Both the position numbers and the translations under genes were made by a program. From Spirochaeta sp. (GTDB lineage: Bacteria; Spirochaetota; Spirochaetia; DSM-2461), in NCBI GenBank assembly GCA_030592625.1, contig JAUVIY010000194.1, forward strand, positions 1 through 5,370: 5,370 nucleotides of DNA, given 5' to 3'. Shown one piece after another: positions 1 through 5,370 of the stretch (its first letter is position 1; the number at the start of each line of letters is the position of its first letter). The notes beneath the pieces were generated by a model that saw only the letters and a list, made by a program, of their open reading frames with translations, was not told the DNA's origin and did no database searches.

Positions 1-948
1 ATCCTCAGGGACCCTGACGACATTGATGGTCACTTCTCGGGGAAGGAGCTGCAGTACCGCCAACCCCGGTGGAATATCCATTTTCAGTGGGAGGACATAT
101 GTGCCCGGCCGGCTGATAACCGAACCGTCGATAAAGAAGGTCATATCCTGGGGCCGGGAACCTTCTACAGTCAGCTGACTTCCTTGTACGGTCAGGCTCA
201 CAGACGGTAGCTCATCGTTGATACGAAGATTCTCTGGAAGATCGAAGACCACAACTTCACGCTCCGCAATGGTCCGGATTACCACTGCTTCGTCCACAAC
301 GCCCCGGAACTCAACGATTTGACCGCCTGGTATATCAATCTGAGATGAGGGAAGGATAATCCGGGTTGTGATTGTAAAATCGTTACGACGGCCTGAAAGA
401 TCAATCAGTTCAGTTTTCAGTTCCTTCAGATCCGACATTTGACTCTGGGGGCCAACGGCGGTAACCGAAGATGGTGACACGAAGAATTGTGTCAACTCAT
501 AACCCAGTGCCGGGAAACCGGATAATTCGGGACGGACAATGAGACTCCGAACCGTTCGTCTCTCCTGAGAAAGGGTGATATCTCTGGGACGGGGACGGAG
601 TTCCAATGCCTCAGGCTGAAGTGCAGATCCTTTCTTGCGGAATTCCACCGGGATCTGAAACTCACCGTCTTCCGGATATGGGGTGAGATTGACAAATGCC
701 TCTATGTCATCCGGAAGAATGCTTTTGAGTTCATCTTCCTCTCCCCGCAGGGTGACATTGATGCTCCCGGGGTAATCGGAACTTACGACGAACCCTTCAG
801 AAGTGAGAACCTGCAATGGGATGGTGAGCTGACGCTCGGTGAGAGTATTCACCCGGAACAGAATGTACAGGATGATGGCCAGTGCGATGCAGATAATTTT
901 GACAGGCCAGCGATCGAAAAACCTGTTTATGAAAGAGGACTGTCTCAT
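1..948 (-). CDS. cdaR: YbbR-repeat membrane protein, CdaA partner/regulator CdaR (3' end beyond window)
   Basis: The frame is open from the ATG at 948 to the left edge (316 codons, no stop), so the C-terminus is missing. The N-terminus is a short basic/aromatic stretch followed by one hydrophobic segment (about residues 15-32, WPVKIICIALAIILYILF), a signal-anchor that places the rest outside the membrane. Three degenerate YbbR-type beta-rich repeats follow at about 36-118, 128-215 and 222-312. Each has the pattern of a G-F/Y-V strand followed by P-x-x-V-x-x-x-G (for example GYELTQFFVSPSSVTAVGP at about 149-167). In known families a YbbR protein encoded next to CdaA binds the cyclase and modulates c-di-AMP synthesis; that role is inferred here from adjacency. 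The start overlaps the cdaA stop (ATGA, 4 nt), with SD GGGAGG at 960-955, 6 nt upstream. The alternating strands near residue 312 suggest that little may be missing unless a fourth repeat follows. Confidence 0.88.
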   Translation of the reverse strand, partial: MRQSSFINRFFDRWPVKIICIALAIILYILFRVNTLTERQLTIPLQVLTSEGFVVSSDYPGSINVTLRGEEDELKSILPDDIEAFVNLTPYPEDGEFQIPVEFRKKGSALQPEALELRPRPRDITLSQERRTVRSLIVRPELSGFPALGYELTQFFVSPSSVTAVGPQSQMSDLKELKTELIDLSGRRNDFTITTRIILPSSQIDIPGGQIVEFRGVVDEAVVIRTIAEREVVVFDLPENLRINDELPSVSLTVQGSQLTVEGSRPQDMTFFIDGSVISRPGTYVLPLKMDIPPGLAVLQLLPREVTINVVRVPED

Positions 949-1739
949 ACGACACCTCCCTCCAGGGAATCGGGAAATCCGCGACCAAGCATTTCATGAA
1001 GTCGACGCCTTATCTCATCCTCCTCCAGATCGTAGAAGATGTTGCCATCGTAGGCCAGTGACAAGGCACCGGTTTCTTCGGAAACTGCCAGAACCACTGC
1101 ATCGGTTTCCTCCGCCATACCCAGGGCGGCCCGATGGCGGGTACCGAAACTGCGCCGGATATCCGGTTGATTGGATAATGGAAGGAAACATCCTGCGGCG
1201 GACAGACGTCCCCCCTGAACAACCACCGCTCCGTCATGAAGGGGGCCATCATGACCGAATATGGTAAGAATCAGCGACGAAGAAAGATCGGCGTTGATTC
1301 GTGTTCCGGTGTCGATGATATTTTTCAAGCCGACCTTCCGTCCGAATACAACCAGTGCGCCACGCCTGCGGCTGGCCAGAACTTCGGCCGCATTGAGAAC
1401 AGCCTCAACCTGAAAAGGTTTCTGCCGGGTTTTACCTCGGAAAAGCTCCCTCTGGCCAATACGGGCGAAGATACTTCGCAGCTCCGGCTGAAATACGATG
1501 GCGACACCTATGAAAAGTCCGGGTGCAATCATTTCCAATATCCACAGTAGTGTGGAGAGTCTCAAGAACCATGCAACGGCATAGACCAGAGCGAGGATGA
1601 CGGCTCCCCGCAGGAGCTGTATAGCCCGGGTTTCCTCCAGGATTTCATACAGCTTGAATATCAGGAAAGCCAGAAGGGCGATATCAACCGCCGGAAGAAT
1701 AAAATCGCTGAACAGGGGAAAATCATTCAGGAAGCCCAT
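945..1739 (-). CDS. cdaA: Membrane diadenylate cyclase CdaA (DisA_N/DAC domain)
   Basis: This enzyme makes cyclic di-AMP from two ATP at the inner face of the membrane. From the ATG at 1739 it is 264 aa. Three hydrophobic segments lie in the first ~85 residues (about 13-30, 43-60, 65-83), then FQPELRSIFARIGQ and a DAC domain. The catalytic signatures are intact: GPLHDGAVVV (DGA at about 169-171) and FGTRHRAALGMAEE (RHRAA at about 201-205), followed by VSEETGALS. An in-frame ATG at 1754 would add five residues, but it has no SD of its own. The bases after it form GGGAGG (1752-1747), 7 nt before the ATG at 1739, so I choose the inner start. The gene overlaps the end of folP by 13 nt and cdaR by 4 nt, implying one coupled transcript. 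The usual glmM partner is not visible and could lie beyond the left edge. Confidence 0.95.
   Translation of the reverse strand: MGFLNDFPLFSDFILPAVDIALLAFLIFKLYEILEETRAIQLLRGAVILALVYAVAWFLRLSTLLWILEMIAPGLFIGVAIVFQPELRSIFARIGQRELFRGKTRQKPFQVEAVLNAAEVLASRRRGALVVFGRKVGLKNIIDTGTRINADLSSSLILTIFGHDGPLHDGAVVVQGGRLSAAGCFLPLSNQPDIRRSFGTRHRAALGMAEETDAVVLAVSEETGALSLAYDGNIFYDLEEDEIRRRLHEMLGRGFPDSLEGGVV
955..960 (-). promoter_or_regulatory. Shine-Dalgarno of cdaR inside the cdaA 3' end
   Basis: The minus strand reads GGGAGGTG from 960, with the GGGAGG core 6 nt before the cdaR ATG at 948. It encodes the last glycine/valine codons of CdaA. Combined with the ATGA stop/start overlap, it is a classic translational-coupling arrangement. 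Confidence 0.75.
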
Positions 1740-2608
1740 GAGAGAGCCTCCCATACTATAATAAGCTGCCGTGCATCTTTCACATCATGAACTCTGAGTA
1801 TGTCCACGCCTCGAGTGAGACACCAGGCATGAGCCGCGGTGGTAGCTGTGAGCCTGTCATCGGGACTGCTTTCCCCATCAAGTGAAACATCGGCTTCGAT
1901 GACATGACGTCGAAAGTGTTCGGCTGAACGTTGATTTTCGGCATCGATAATTCTTCCTAGAAAGGATTTTCGACTCAGCCCCACGAGAAGTAGAAAATCT
2001 TCCGGTCTCCACTCCTCCATCCGACCAAGAAGTACCGTATTGTCTTGTTGTCTTTTTCCAAAACCGATTCCGGGATCGAGAATGATTTTATCCTTTTTAA
2101 TTCCGGCATTCATGGCTCTCTCGGCCGACATCAACAACTCATTCCTCACCTCTTTCACCGGATCGTCATATAGAGGGTTGTCCTGCATGGTAGTCGGCGT
2201 TCCCTTCATGTGCATTAAAACCACGGGAACATCCCGTTCAGCGGCTAATGAGGCCATGGCAGTATCGGCGGTGAGTGCAGAAATATCATTGATAATATCG
2301 GCCCCGGCATCCAGGGCGGCCCCGGCAACCCGAGCACTCCGGGTATCGATGGAAATTGTGATGTCCGAGAATCCCCGAATTCCCCGAATCACCGGTACCA
2401 CCCGGGAAATTTGTTCATCATCATAAATTTTAGTAGACCCCGGGCGCGTTGATTCGCCGCCGATATCAAGTATGTCAGCACCATCCCGGATCATCCTTAA
2501 AGCAATTTCACAGGCCATTTTTTCATTTTCACTACGGCTGCCGGGAAAAAACGAGTCTGGAGTACAGTTGATGATGCCCATGATACGGGGTACGTGAAAA
2601 TCGCTCAT
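1727..2608 (-). CDS. folP: Dihydropteroate synthase
   Basis: This is the cytosolic folate-pathway enzyme that condenses 6-hydroxymethyl-dihydropterin pyrophosphate with p-aminobenzoate to give dihydropteroate, the sulfonamide target. At 293 aa it is slightly longer than the usual 265-285. The TIM-barrel signatures appear in order: MGIINCTPDSF (10-20), GADILDIGGESTRPGS (43-58), SIDT (86-89), AGADIINDIS (101-110), LMHMKGTP (131-138), ILDPGIGFGK (176-185), GLSRKSFLG (210-218) and LRVHDVKD (271-278). All expected pterin and phosphate ligands (N14, D87, N107, D178, K214, R272, H274) are present, so it looks functional. The stretch between RKSFLG and DRLTATTAAH (about 219-250) is longer than I expect for the family and accounts for the extra length. 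It is the first gene of folP-cdaA-cdaR. The start at 2608 has no good SD; the next in-frame ATG (M10, 2581) is too close to the core motif and also lacks one. Confidence 0.96.
   Translation of the reverse strand: MSDFHVPRIMGIINCTPDSFFPGSRSENEKMACEIALRMIRDGADILDIGGESTRPGSTKIYDDEQISRVVPVIRGIRGFSDITISIDTRSARVAGAALDAGADIINDISALTADTAMASLAAERDVPVVLMHMKGTPTTMQDNPLYDDPVKEVRNELLMSAERAMNAGIKKDKIILDPGIGFGKRQQDNTVLLGRMEEWRPEDFLLLVGLSRKSFLGRIIDAENQRSAEHFRRHVIEADVSLDGESSPDDRLTATTAAHAWCLTRGVDILRVHDVKDARQLIIVWEALSWAS
1747..1752 (-). promoter_or_regulatory. Shine-Dalgarno of cdaA, decides the start
   Basis: The minus strand reads GGGAGG here, 7 nt before the ATG at 1739 and inside the codons that follow the alternative ATG at 1754. 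It also lies inside the 3' end of folP, so ribosomes finishing folP (stop at 1729-1727) pass over it. Confidence 0.75.
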
Positions 2609-2616
2609 ATACCCAT

Positions 2617-2622
2617 AGTATA
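2617..2622 (-). promoter_or_regulatory. Candidate -10 box for the folP operon
   Basis: The minus strand reads TATACT at 2622-2617, five of six matches to TATAAT, only 8 nt upstream of the folP ATG at 2608. Initiation 7 or so nt downstream would fall at about 2608-2611, giving an almost leaderless message, which fits the lack of a clear SD. No good -35 is visible at 16-18 nt spacing (the best hexamers, such as CTTCCA, are poor), so confidence is limited. Confidence 0.35.
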
Positions 2623-2734
2623 TCGAAGCTATTGCACCGTGGAAGAAGAAGGCAGGATATCATACCCCCAAAGGGAGCTTACGGTGCTGCAGAAGCCGCC
2701 GAACACTTGGAAAAAAGACTATGTGTCTGCTTCC

Positions 2735-2740
2735 GGAGAG
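2735..2740 (+). promoter_or_regulatory. Shine-Dalgarno of the acyl-CoA ligase gene, decides the start
   Basis: GGAGAG lies 6 nt before the ATG at 2747. It favours 2747 over the GTG at 2594, which would overlap folP divergently and add 51 residues with no resemblance to the family's N-terminus. Confidence 0.65.
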
Positions 2741-4330
2741 CTTATCATGAGAAAAAGACTCTCAGGAGGATTAAAAGCCGTGGAACCTACGATTCCGAAA
2801 TTGCTAAGAAAAACAGCTTCCGATCACTCAGGACTTCCGGCCCAGATGCAGAAGGATGCAGATGGGATTTTTCAAACCACAACCTTCACCGAACTTTACG
2901 ATCAGGCCAGACAGTTCGCTATCGGCCTTAAGAAATTGGGAATCAAGCGCGAAGACCGTGTCGGGCTTATATCTGACAACCGGCAGGAATGGTTTGTTGC
3001 CGACCTGGCCATTCAATGCCTGGGAGCTGCAGACGTACCCCGGGGATGCGATTCCACCGCAGATGAAATCACCTATATCCTGTCTTTCTCACAGTGTTCC
3101 CACACTGTACTGGAAAACGAAAATCAGCTGGAGAAAGTCCTTTCTAATTCCGCTTCCCTGCCCGATTTGAAAGAAGCCATCATCATCGATCCGGATTTTA
3201 ATCCTGCTGGTGCCGATACCGGGAAGTTCAAGGTTCATACTTACGCATCGGTACTCGAGAGCGGCAAAGGCGCCGATATAGCACTTATCGACGCCGAAAT
3301 TGACAAGGGTGAACCCGATGATGTCATGACCCTCATTTATACCTCGGGAACCACAGGCGAACCCAAAGGAGTGATGCTCACTCATACAAATTACCTCCAT
3401 CAGATCAAGGTTGTTCCCGCCCTCATTCACGTAGGTCCCGGAGACCGATGGCTCAGCGTACTGCCGGTCTGGCATTCTTTCGAGCGAATCATGCAGTACG
3501 TCGCCCTTGGAACCGGCAGCGCACTCTGTTATTCCAAACCCGTCGGTTCCATACTCCTGGCGGACATGCAGCTGGTGAAACCCACATGGATGGCCTCGGT
3601 ACCCCGAATCTGGGAATCGGTCCGGGACGGCATTTATCGCAAGGTGAACCAGGCCGGAGGTGTCAAGAAAGCCTTATTCTTGTTTTTCGTCGCCGTAGGC
3701 AGCGTCTGGACTTCTTCAGCCCGTATGGTAAAGGGACATGTAGCTCGCTATCGAAAACGCAGCCGTCTGCTGGACGCCATAGCAGGCTTTATCCCCTTCA
3801 TCCTCCTCTGGCCTCTGAAAGCTCTGGGAGATGTCCTGGTTTTCAAAGCCATCAAAGACAAACTGGGTGGACATTTTATCGCAGGCATTTCAGGCGGAGG
3901 CGGACTTCCCGCTCACGTGGATGCGTTTTTTCAAGCCGCAGGAATCCTGCTCCTGGAAGGCTACGGGCTCACAGAATCGGCTCCCGTTCTCTCCCTGCGT
4001 CTCCAGGACCGGCCGGTTCCGGGCACCATCGGCCCCGCCTTACCCGGAACAGAGTTGAAAATAATCGGTGAAGACGGGAAAGAAGTCAGACCTGGAGAAA
4101 TCGGCGTTCTCTACGCCCGAGGCCCCCAGATCATGAAGGGGTACTACAGGAAGGACGATCTTACCGCCGAGGCAATCGACAAAGACGGCTTTCTGAACAC
4201 CGGCGACCTTTCAATAATGACTTATGACAGGGAATACAAGATTGTCGGCCGTGCCAAGGATACCATTGTCCTGTTGGGGGGCGAAAATGTCGAACCGGCA
4301 CCGATCGAAGAAAAACTGAAACTCAGCCCT

Positions 4331-4333
4331 TAG
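4331..4333 (+). other. In-frame amber codon (TAG) in the acyl-CoA ligase gene
   Basis: The codon order is AGC CCT TAG ATC TCA CTG. Related ligases, as I recall them, read S-P-Y-I or similar before the AVVVGQD strand, so the ancestral codon was probably TAC or TAT and a single base change produced TAG. Frame 2 is continuous on both sides (2747-4330 and 4334-4669), so no indel is involved. The complete genes of the window (folP, cdaA, the STAS gene) and the restored ligase frame all end in TGA. Confidence 0.9.
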
Positions 4334-4672
4334 ATCTCACTGGCAGTCGTCGTCGGTCAGGACAAGAAATTCCTCGGATCCCTCATCCTGGTCGATCCGG
4401 ACAATGTGAAGATCTGGGCGAAAGATAACGGAGTGGCATACATGGATGATGAAGAGTTGTTCACCGGGCATGAAGTGCACGAACTGTTGTCTGATGAAAT
4501 TTCCGGTCTGATATCCCAGGCGAACGGCTTCAAGATGTTTGAGCGAATCGCCAGATTCATCGTGCTGCCGAAACCCTTCGAGTTAAGCATAGAGCTGTCC
4601 GGCAAGCAGGAAATAAAGCGACATGTCATAAACGACCTGTACGCCAAAGAAATCAAATCGCTTTTTACCTGA
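4334..4672 (+). other. Downstream C-terminal domain segment of the ligase, with possible re-initiation site
   Basis: These 112 sense codons plus TGA encode the C-terminal ANL subdomain that follows the TAG. If translated separately, the best start is the in-frame ATG at 4442, preceded by GGAG at 4430-4433 with 8 nt spacing, giving 76 aa that keep the SGK lysine. A GTG at 4406 has no comparable SD. The GGAG sits in ordinary coding sequence (codons for N-G-V), so it may be accidental. I do not claim an independent gene. Confidence 0.3.
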
Positions 4673-4679
4673 ATCATTG

Positions 4680-4723
4680 ACCCGCCGCGTGGTGAAAAGC
4701 CTTGCGGCGGGTTCTTCATTTTT
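4680..4723 (+). terminator. Rho-independent terminator after the acyl-CoA ligase gene
   Basis: A perfect 9-bp stem, ACCCGCCGC (4680-4688) with GCGGCGGGT (4704-4712), encloses a 15-nt loop and is followed by a T-rich tract TTCTTCATTTTT ending at 4723. It begins 7 nt after the TGA at 4670-4672. There is no matching A-tract on the left side, so it works for plus-strand transcription only. Confidence 0.85.
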
Positions 4724-4726
4724 CGT

Positions 4727-4730
4727 GGAG
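4727..4730 (+). promoter_or_regulatory. Shine-Dalgarno of the STAS-domain gene
   Basis: GGAG lies 5 nt before the ATG at 4736. It begins only 4 nt after the T-tract of the terminator ends, so no promoter fits between the two. Confidence 0.6.
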
Positions 4731-4735
4731 TCTGC

Positions 4736-5089
4736 ATGGAAGAATTTCTGACCTGGGAGAAAACGGGCGACGTCATAGTGTTCCGCTTTCACAACAATAT
4801 CGTATCCGAAATCACGAGCAATCTAAGACATGATATTATCCAGGTACTCAGAGACGAACACGTCGATACCGCCGTCTTTCACATGGGGGATGCCACATAT
4901 ATCGACAGCATGGGAATCGGGATGTTCGTACATCTTCACGTCCAGCACCGCGATAGTGTTCGATTTCTCTTCTGCAGCCTTTCGGATGGAATATCCAAAG
5001 CATTCGGTTACGTCAAGCTCATATCCTTCTTCGATATCCGGGACAGTCTGGACGATGCGCTGGAGGAATTGAATTTTGTTGACCTCTGA
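4736..5089 (+). CDS. STAS-domain anti-sigma factor antagonist (SpoIIAA/RsbV type)
   Basis: The protein is 117 aa, a single STAS domain of typical length. It begins with beta strands (TGDVIVFRFHNNI), then a helix (about 24-40, EITSNLRHDIIQVLRDE), a strand (TAVFHMGDATYI) and the signature DSMGIGMFVHLH at about 57-68. S58 in D-S-M-G is in the position phosphorylated by the partner anti-sigma kinase in this family; in the unphosphorylated state such proteins bind the anti-sigma factor and release a sigma factor. The C-terminal half (RFLFCSLSDGISKAFGYVKLISFFDIRDSLDDALEEL, in part) matches the usual STAS end, in which a strand is followed by a helix and a closing D-S-x-x-x-A-L helix. No kinase, phosphatase or sigma gene is in the window, so its partners are unknown. 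The next gene overlaps its end by 14 nt, suggesting the two work together. Confidence 0.88.
   Translation: MEEFLTWEKTGDVIVFRFHNNIVSEITSNLRHDIIQVLRDEHVDTAVFHMGDATYIDSMGIGMFVHLHVQHRDSVRFLFCSLSDGISKAFGYVKLISFFDIRDSLDDALEELNFVDL
5062..5066 (+). promoter_or_regulatory. Shine-Dalgarno GGAGG inside the STAS gene, for the next gene
   Basis: GGAGG lies within the last STAS codons, 9 nt before a TTG at 5076 and 12 nt before a second TTG at 5079. The frame is closed by TGA at 5070-5072, so the start must lie after it. This makes TTG (5076) the best start, with ATT at 5073 a less likely alternative. Confidence 0.55.
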
Positions 5090-5370
5090 CGCCACGATTG
5101 AACTTCCATGTAAAATCTTTCTCAGTAATGAGGGCCATGAATATTGCACCCGTAAGGGTGTTCCCCTGCAGGACCTGGTGAGCCGGGAAGGCCGAAAGGG
5201 GGTCGGATTCAACCGGCCGAACATCATGGCTCCTCTGGTTCAGCAACTGACGGCCAATAATCTCATTACCAGAATTGAATCCGAAGGCACCGAATTTATT
5301 TCTCGACGCAGTTCGGTAATCGATACGACGAAACTCATCGTATACGGGATTCTATACAGACGATTCCGCC
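5076..5370 (+). CDS. Unassigned protein gene, TTG start, cut by the right window edge
   Basis: The frame is open from TTG 5076 to the window edge (98 codons plus one base) with no stop. Its first in-frame ATG is far inside (about 5223), so a TTG start is likely, supported by the GGAGG at 5062-5066 and the 14-nt overlap with the STAS gene. The visible product begins LTSDATIELPCKIFLSNEG and continues with CTRKGVPLQDLVSREGRKG, a helix-like APLVQQLTANNLITRI, and SSVIDTTKLIVYGILYRRFR at the end. The section PLQDLV...PLVQQLTANNLITRIESEGTEFIS could be a small winged-helix-like fold, with a helix, a helix and a wing. That is an impression only. I do not recognise the family. Translational coupling to an anti-sigma antagonist suggests a role in the same signalling pathway, but this is inference. 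Confidence 0.7.
   Translation, partial: MLTSDATIELPCKIFLSNEGHEYCTRKGVPLQDLVSREGRKGVGFNRPNIMAPLVQQLTANNLITRIESEGTEFISRRSSVIDTTKLIVYGILYRRFR

Larger units (their letters stand above)
2609..2746. other. Divergent intergenic region between folP and the acyl-CoA ligase gene
   Basis: These 138 bp separate the two divergent start codons and should hold both promoters. The frame of the downstream ligase is open back to a GTG at 2594, but the peptide encoded here has no family-like features and the ligase has a good SD just before 2747, so I treat the stretch as noncoding. The only promoter-like element I would name is the folP -10 box. On the plus strand, TTGCAC at 2632-2637 and TATCAT at 2658-2663 are 20 nt apart, too far for a normal sigma-70 promoter. 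Confidence 0.6.
2747..4672 (+). pseudogene. Long-chain acyl-CoA ligase (AMP-binding), interrupted by one in-frame TAG
   Basis: The ANL-family ligase would activate a fatty acid with ATP and transfer it to CoA. The unbroken frame would be 641 residues plus TGA; codon 529 is TAG, so ordinary translation gives 528 aa. Motifs in order: P-loop YTSGTTGEPKG (198-208), LPVWHSFER (239-247), GISGGGGLP (380-388), YGLTE (406-410), TGD (485-487) and GRAKDTIVLLGGENVEP (501-517). Two hydrophobic stretches (about 309-322 and 345-363) suggest membrane association, as in several bacterial long-chain ligases. Beyond the TAG the same frame continues with the C-terminal domain: AVVVGQDKKFLGSLI and later SGKQEIKR, whose K620 is the likely adenylation lysine. 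The 528-aa product would lack this domain and should be catalytically impaired. No other lesion is seen, so decay is recent, or the TAG is a sequencing error or is read through. The gene is followed 7 nt later by a terminator and looks monocistronic. Confidence 0.85.

Noticed and set aside
839..1267. 142-codon open frame on the plus strand
   Set aside because: It lies antisense to the cdaR start and to cdaA, whose motifs are unmistakable; the product is Pro/Arg/His-rich low-complexity sequence typical of a shadow frame.
2634..2687. Inverted repeat GCACCGT / ACGGTGC in the divergent region
   Set aside because: A 7-bp match with a 40-nt gap and no extension is within chance for a region of this size.
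2594..2746. N-terminal extension of the acyl-CoA ligase from a GTG at 2594
   Set aside because: It would overlap folP divergently, has no SD, and its 51 residues do not look like the family. A good SD precedes the ATG at 2747.
4375..4399. Stem CGGATC / GATCCG about 40 nt after the TAG, as a possible recoding element
   Set aside because: A 6-bp stem with a 13-nt loop is expected by chance in about 100 nt of coding sequence, and the codons are explained by conserved protein. A selenocysteine element would accompany TGA, not TAG.
4331..4406. Frameshift as the cause of the ligase interruption
   Set aside because: The frame before and after the TAG is the same (both frame 2) and the ligase alignment continues without a gap, so only a substitution is needed.
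4677..4682. TTGACC resembling a -35 box for the STAS gene
   Set aside because: No -10-like hexamer occurs 16-18 nt downstream, and the hexamer is part of the terminator stem.
4357..4776. 139-codon open frame on the minus strand
   Set aside because: It spans the terminator hairpin and the antisense of the ligase C-terminus and STAS start; the product has no family features.
4823..5227. 134-codon open frame on the minus strand
   Set aside because: It is antisense to the STAS gene and to the overlapping downstream frame, both of which have SD sites and sensible protein features.

Overview
The window is a compact bacterial chromosome segment with six genes in two divergent blocks, a short divergent intergenic region and one clear intrinsic terminator. 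Gene content, the folP-cdaA-ybbR order and the style of the acyl-CoA ligase (for example its DVPRGCDSTADE stretch) suggest a spirochaete of moderate G+C. This is an inference from family resemblance recalled from memory, not from a search. I see no mobile element, CRISPR array, tRNA or rRNA.

Minus strand, 2608 down to 1: a tight operon of folP (dihydropteroate synthase), cdaA (membrane diadenylate cyclase) and cdaR/ybbR (membrane-anchored YbbR-repeat partner of CdaA, running off the left edge). The genes overlap by 13 and 4 nt, and strong Shine-Dalgarno (SD) sequences lie inside the upstream genes, so translation is probably coupled. The operon combines a folate-synthesis step with c-di-AMP synthesis and its regulator. 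A TATACT box lies so close to the folP ATG that the folP message may be leaderless.

2609-2746: a 138-bp intergenic region between the divergent blocks, with no gene.

Plus strand, 2747 to 4672: an AMP-binding long-chain acyl-CoA ligase whose frame is interrupted by one in-frame TAG at 4331-4333 (codon 529 of 642). The same frame then continues for 112 well-conserved codons to a TGA, so no frameshift is involved. The TAG sits where I would expect a tyrosine. The part beyond it contains the C-terminal domain with the candidate catalytic lysine. It is a very recent nonsense mutation, a sequencing error, or a recoded/suppressed amber codon.

4680-4723: a rho-independent terminator that directly abuts the SD of the next gene.

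Plus strand, 4736 to the right edge: a STAS-domain anti-sigma factor antagonist (SpoIIAA/RsbV type), then an overlapping gene with a probable TTG start that I cannot assign to a family and that is cut by the window edge. This pair is probably a small regulatory unit. Its promoter is not evident, because the terminator fills the space in front of it.
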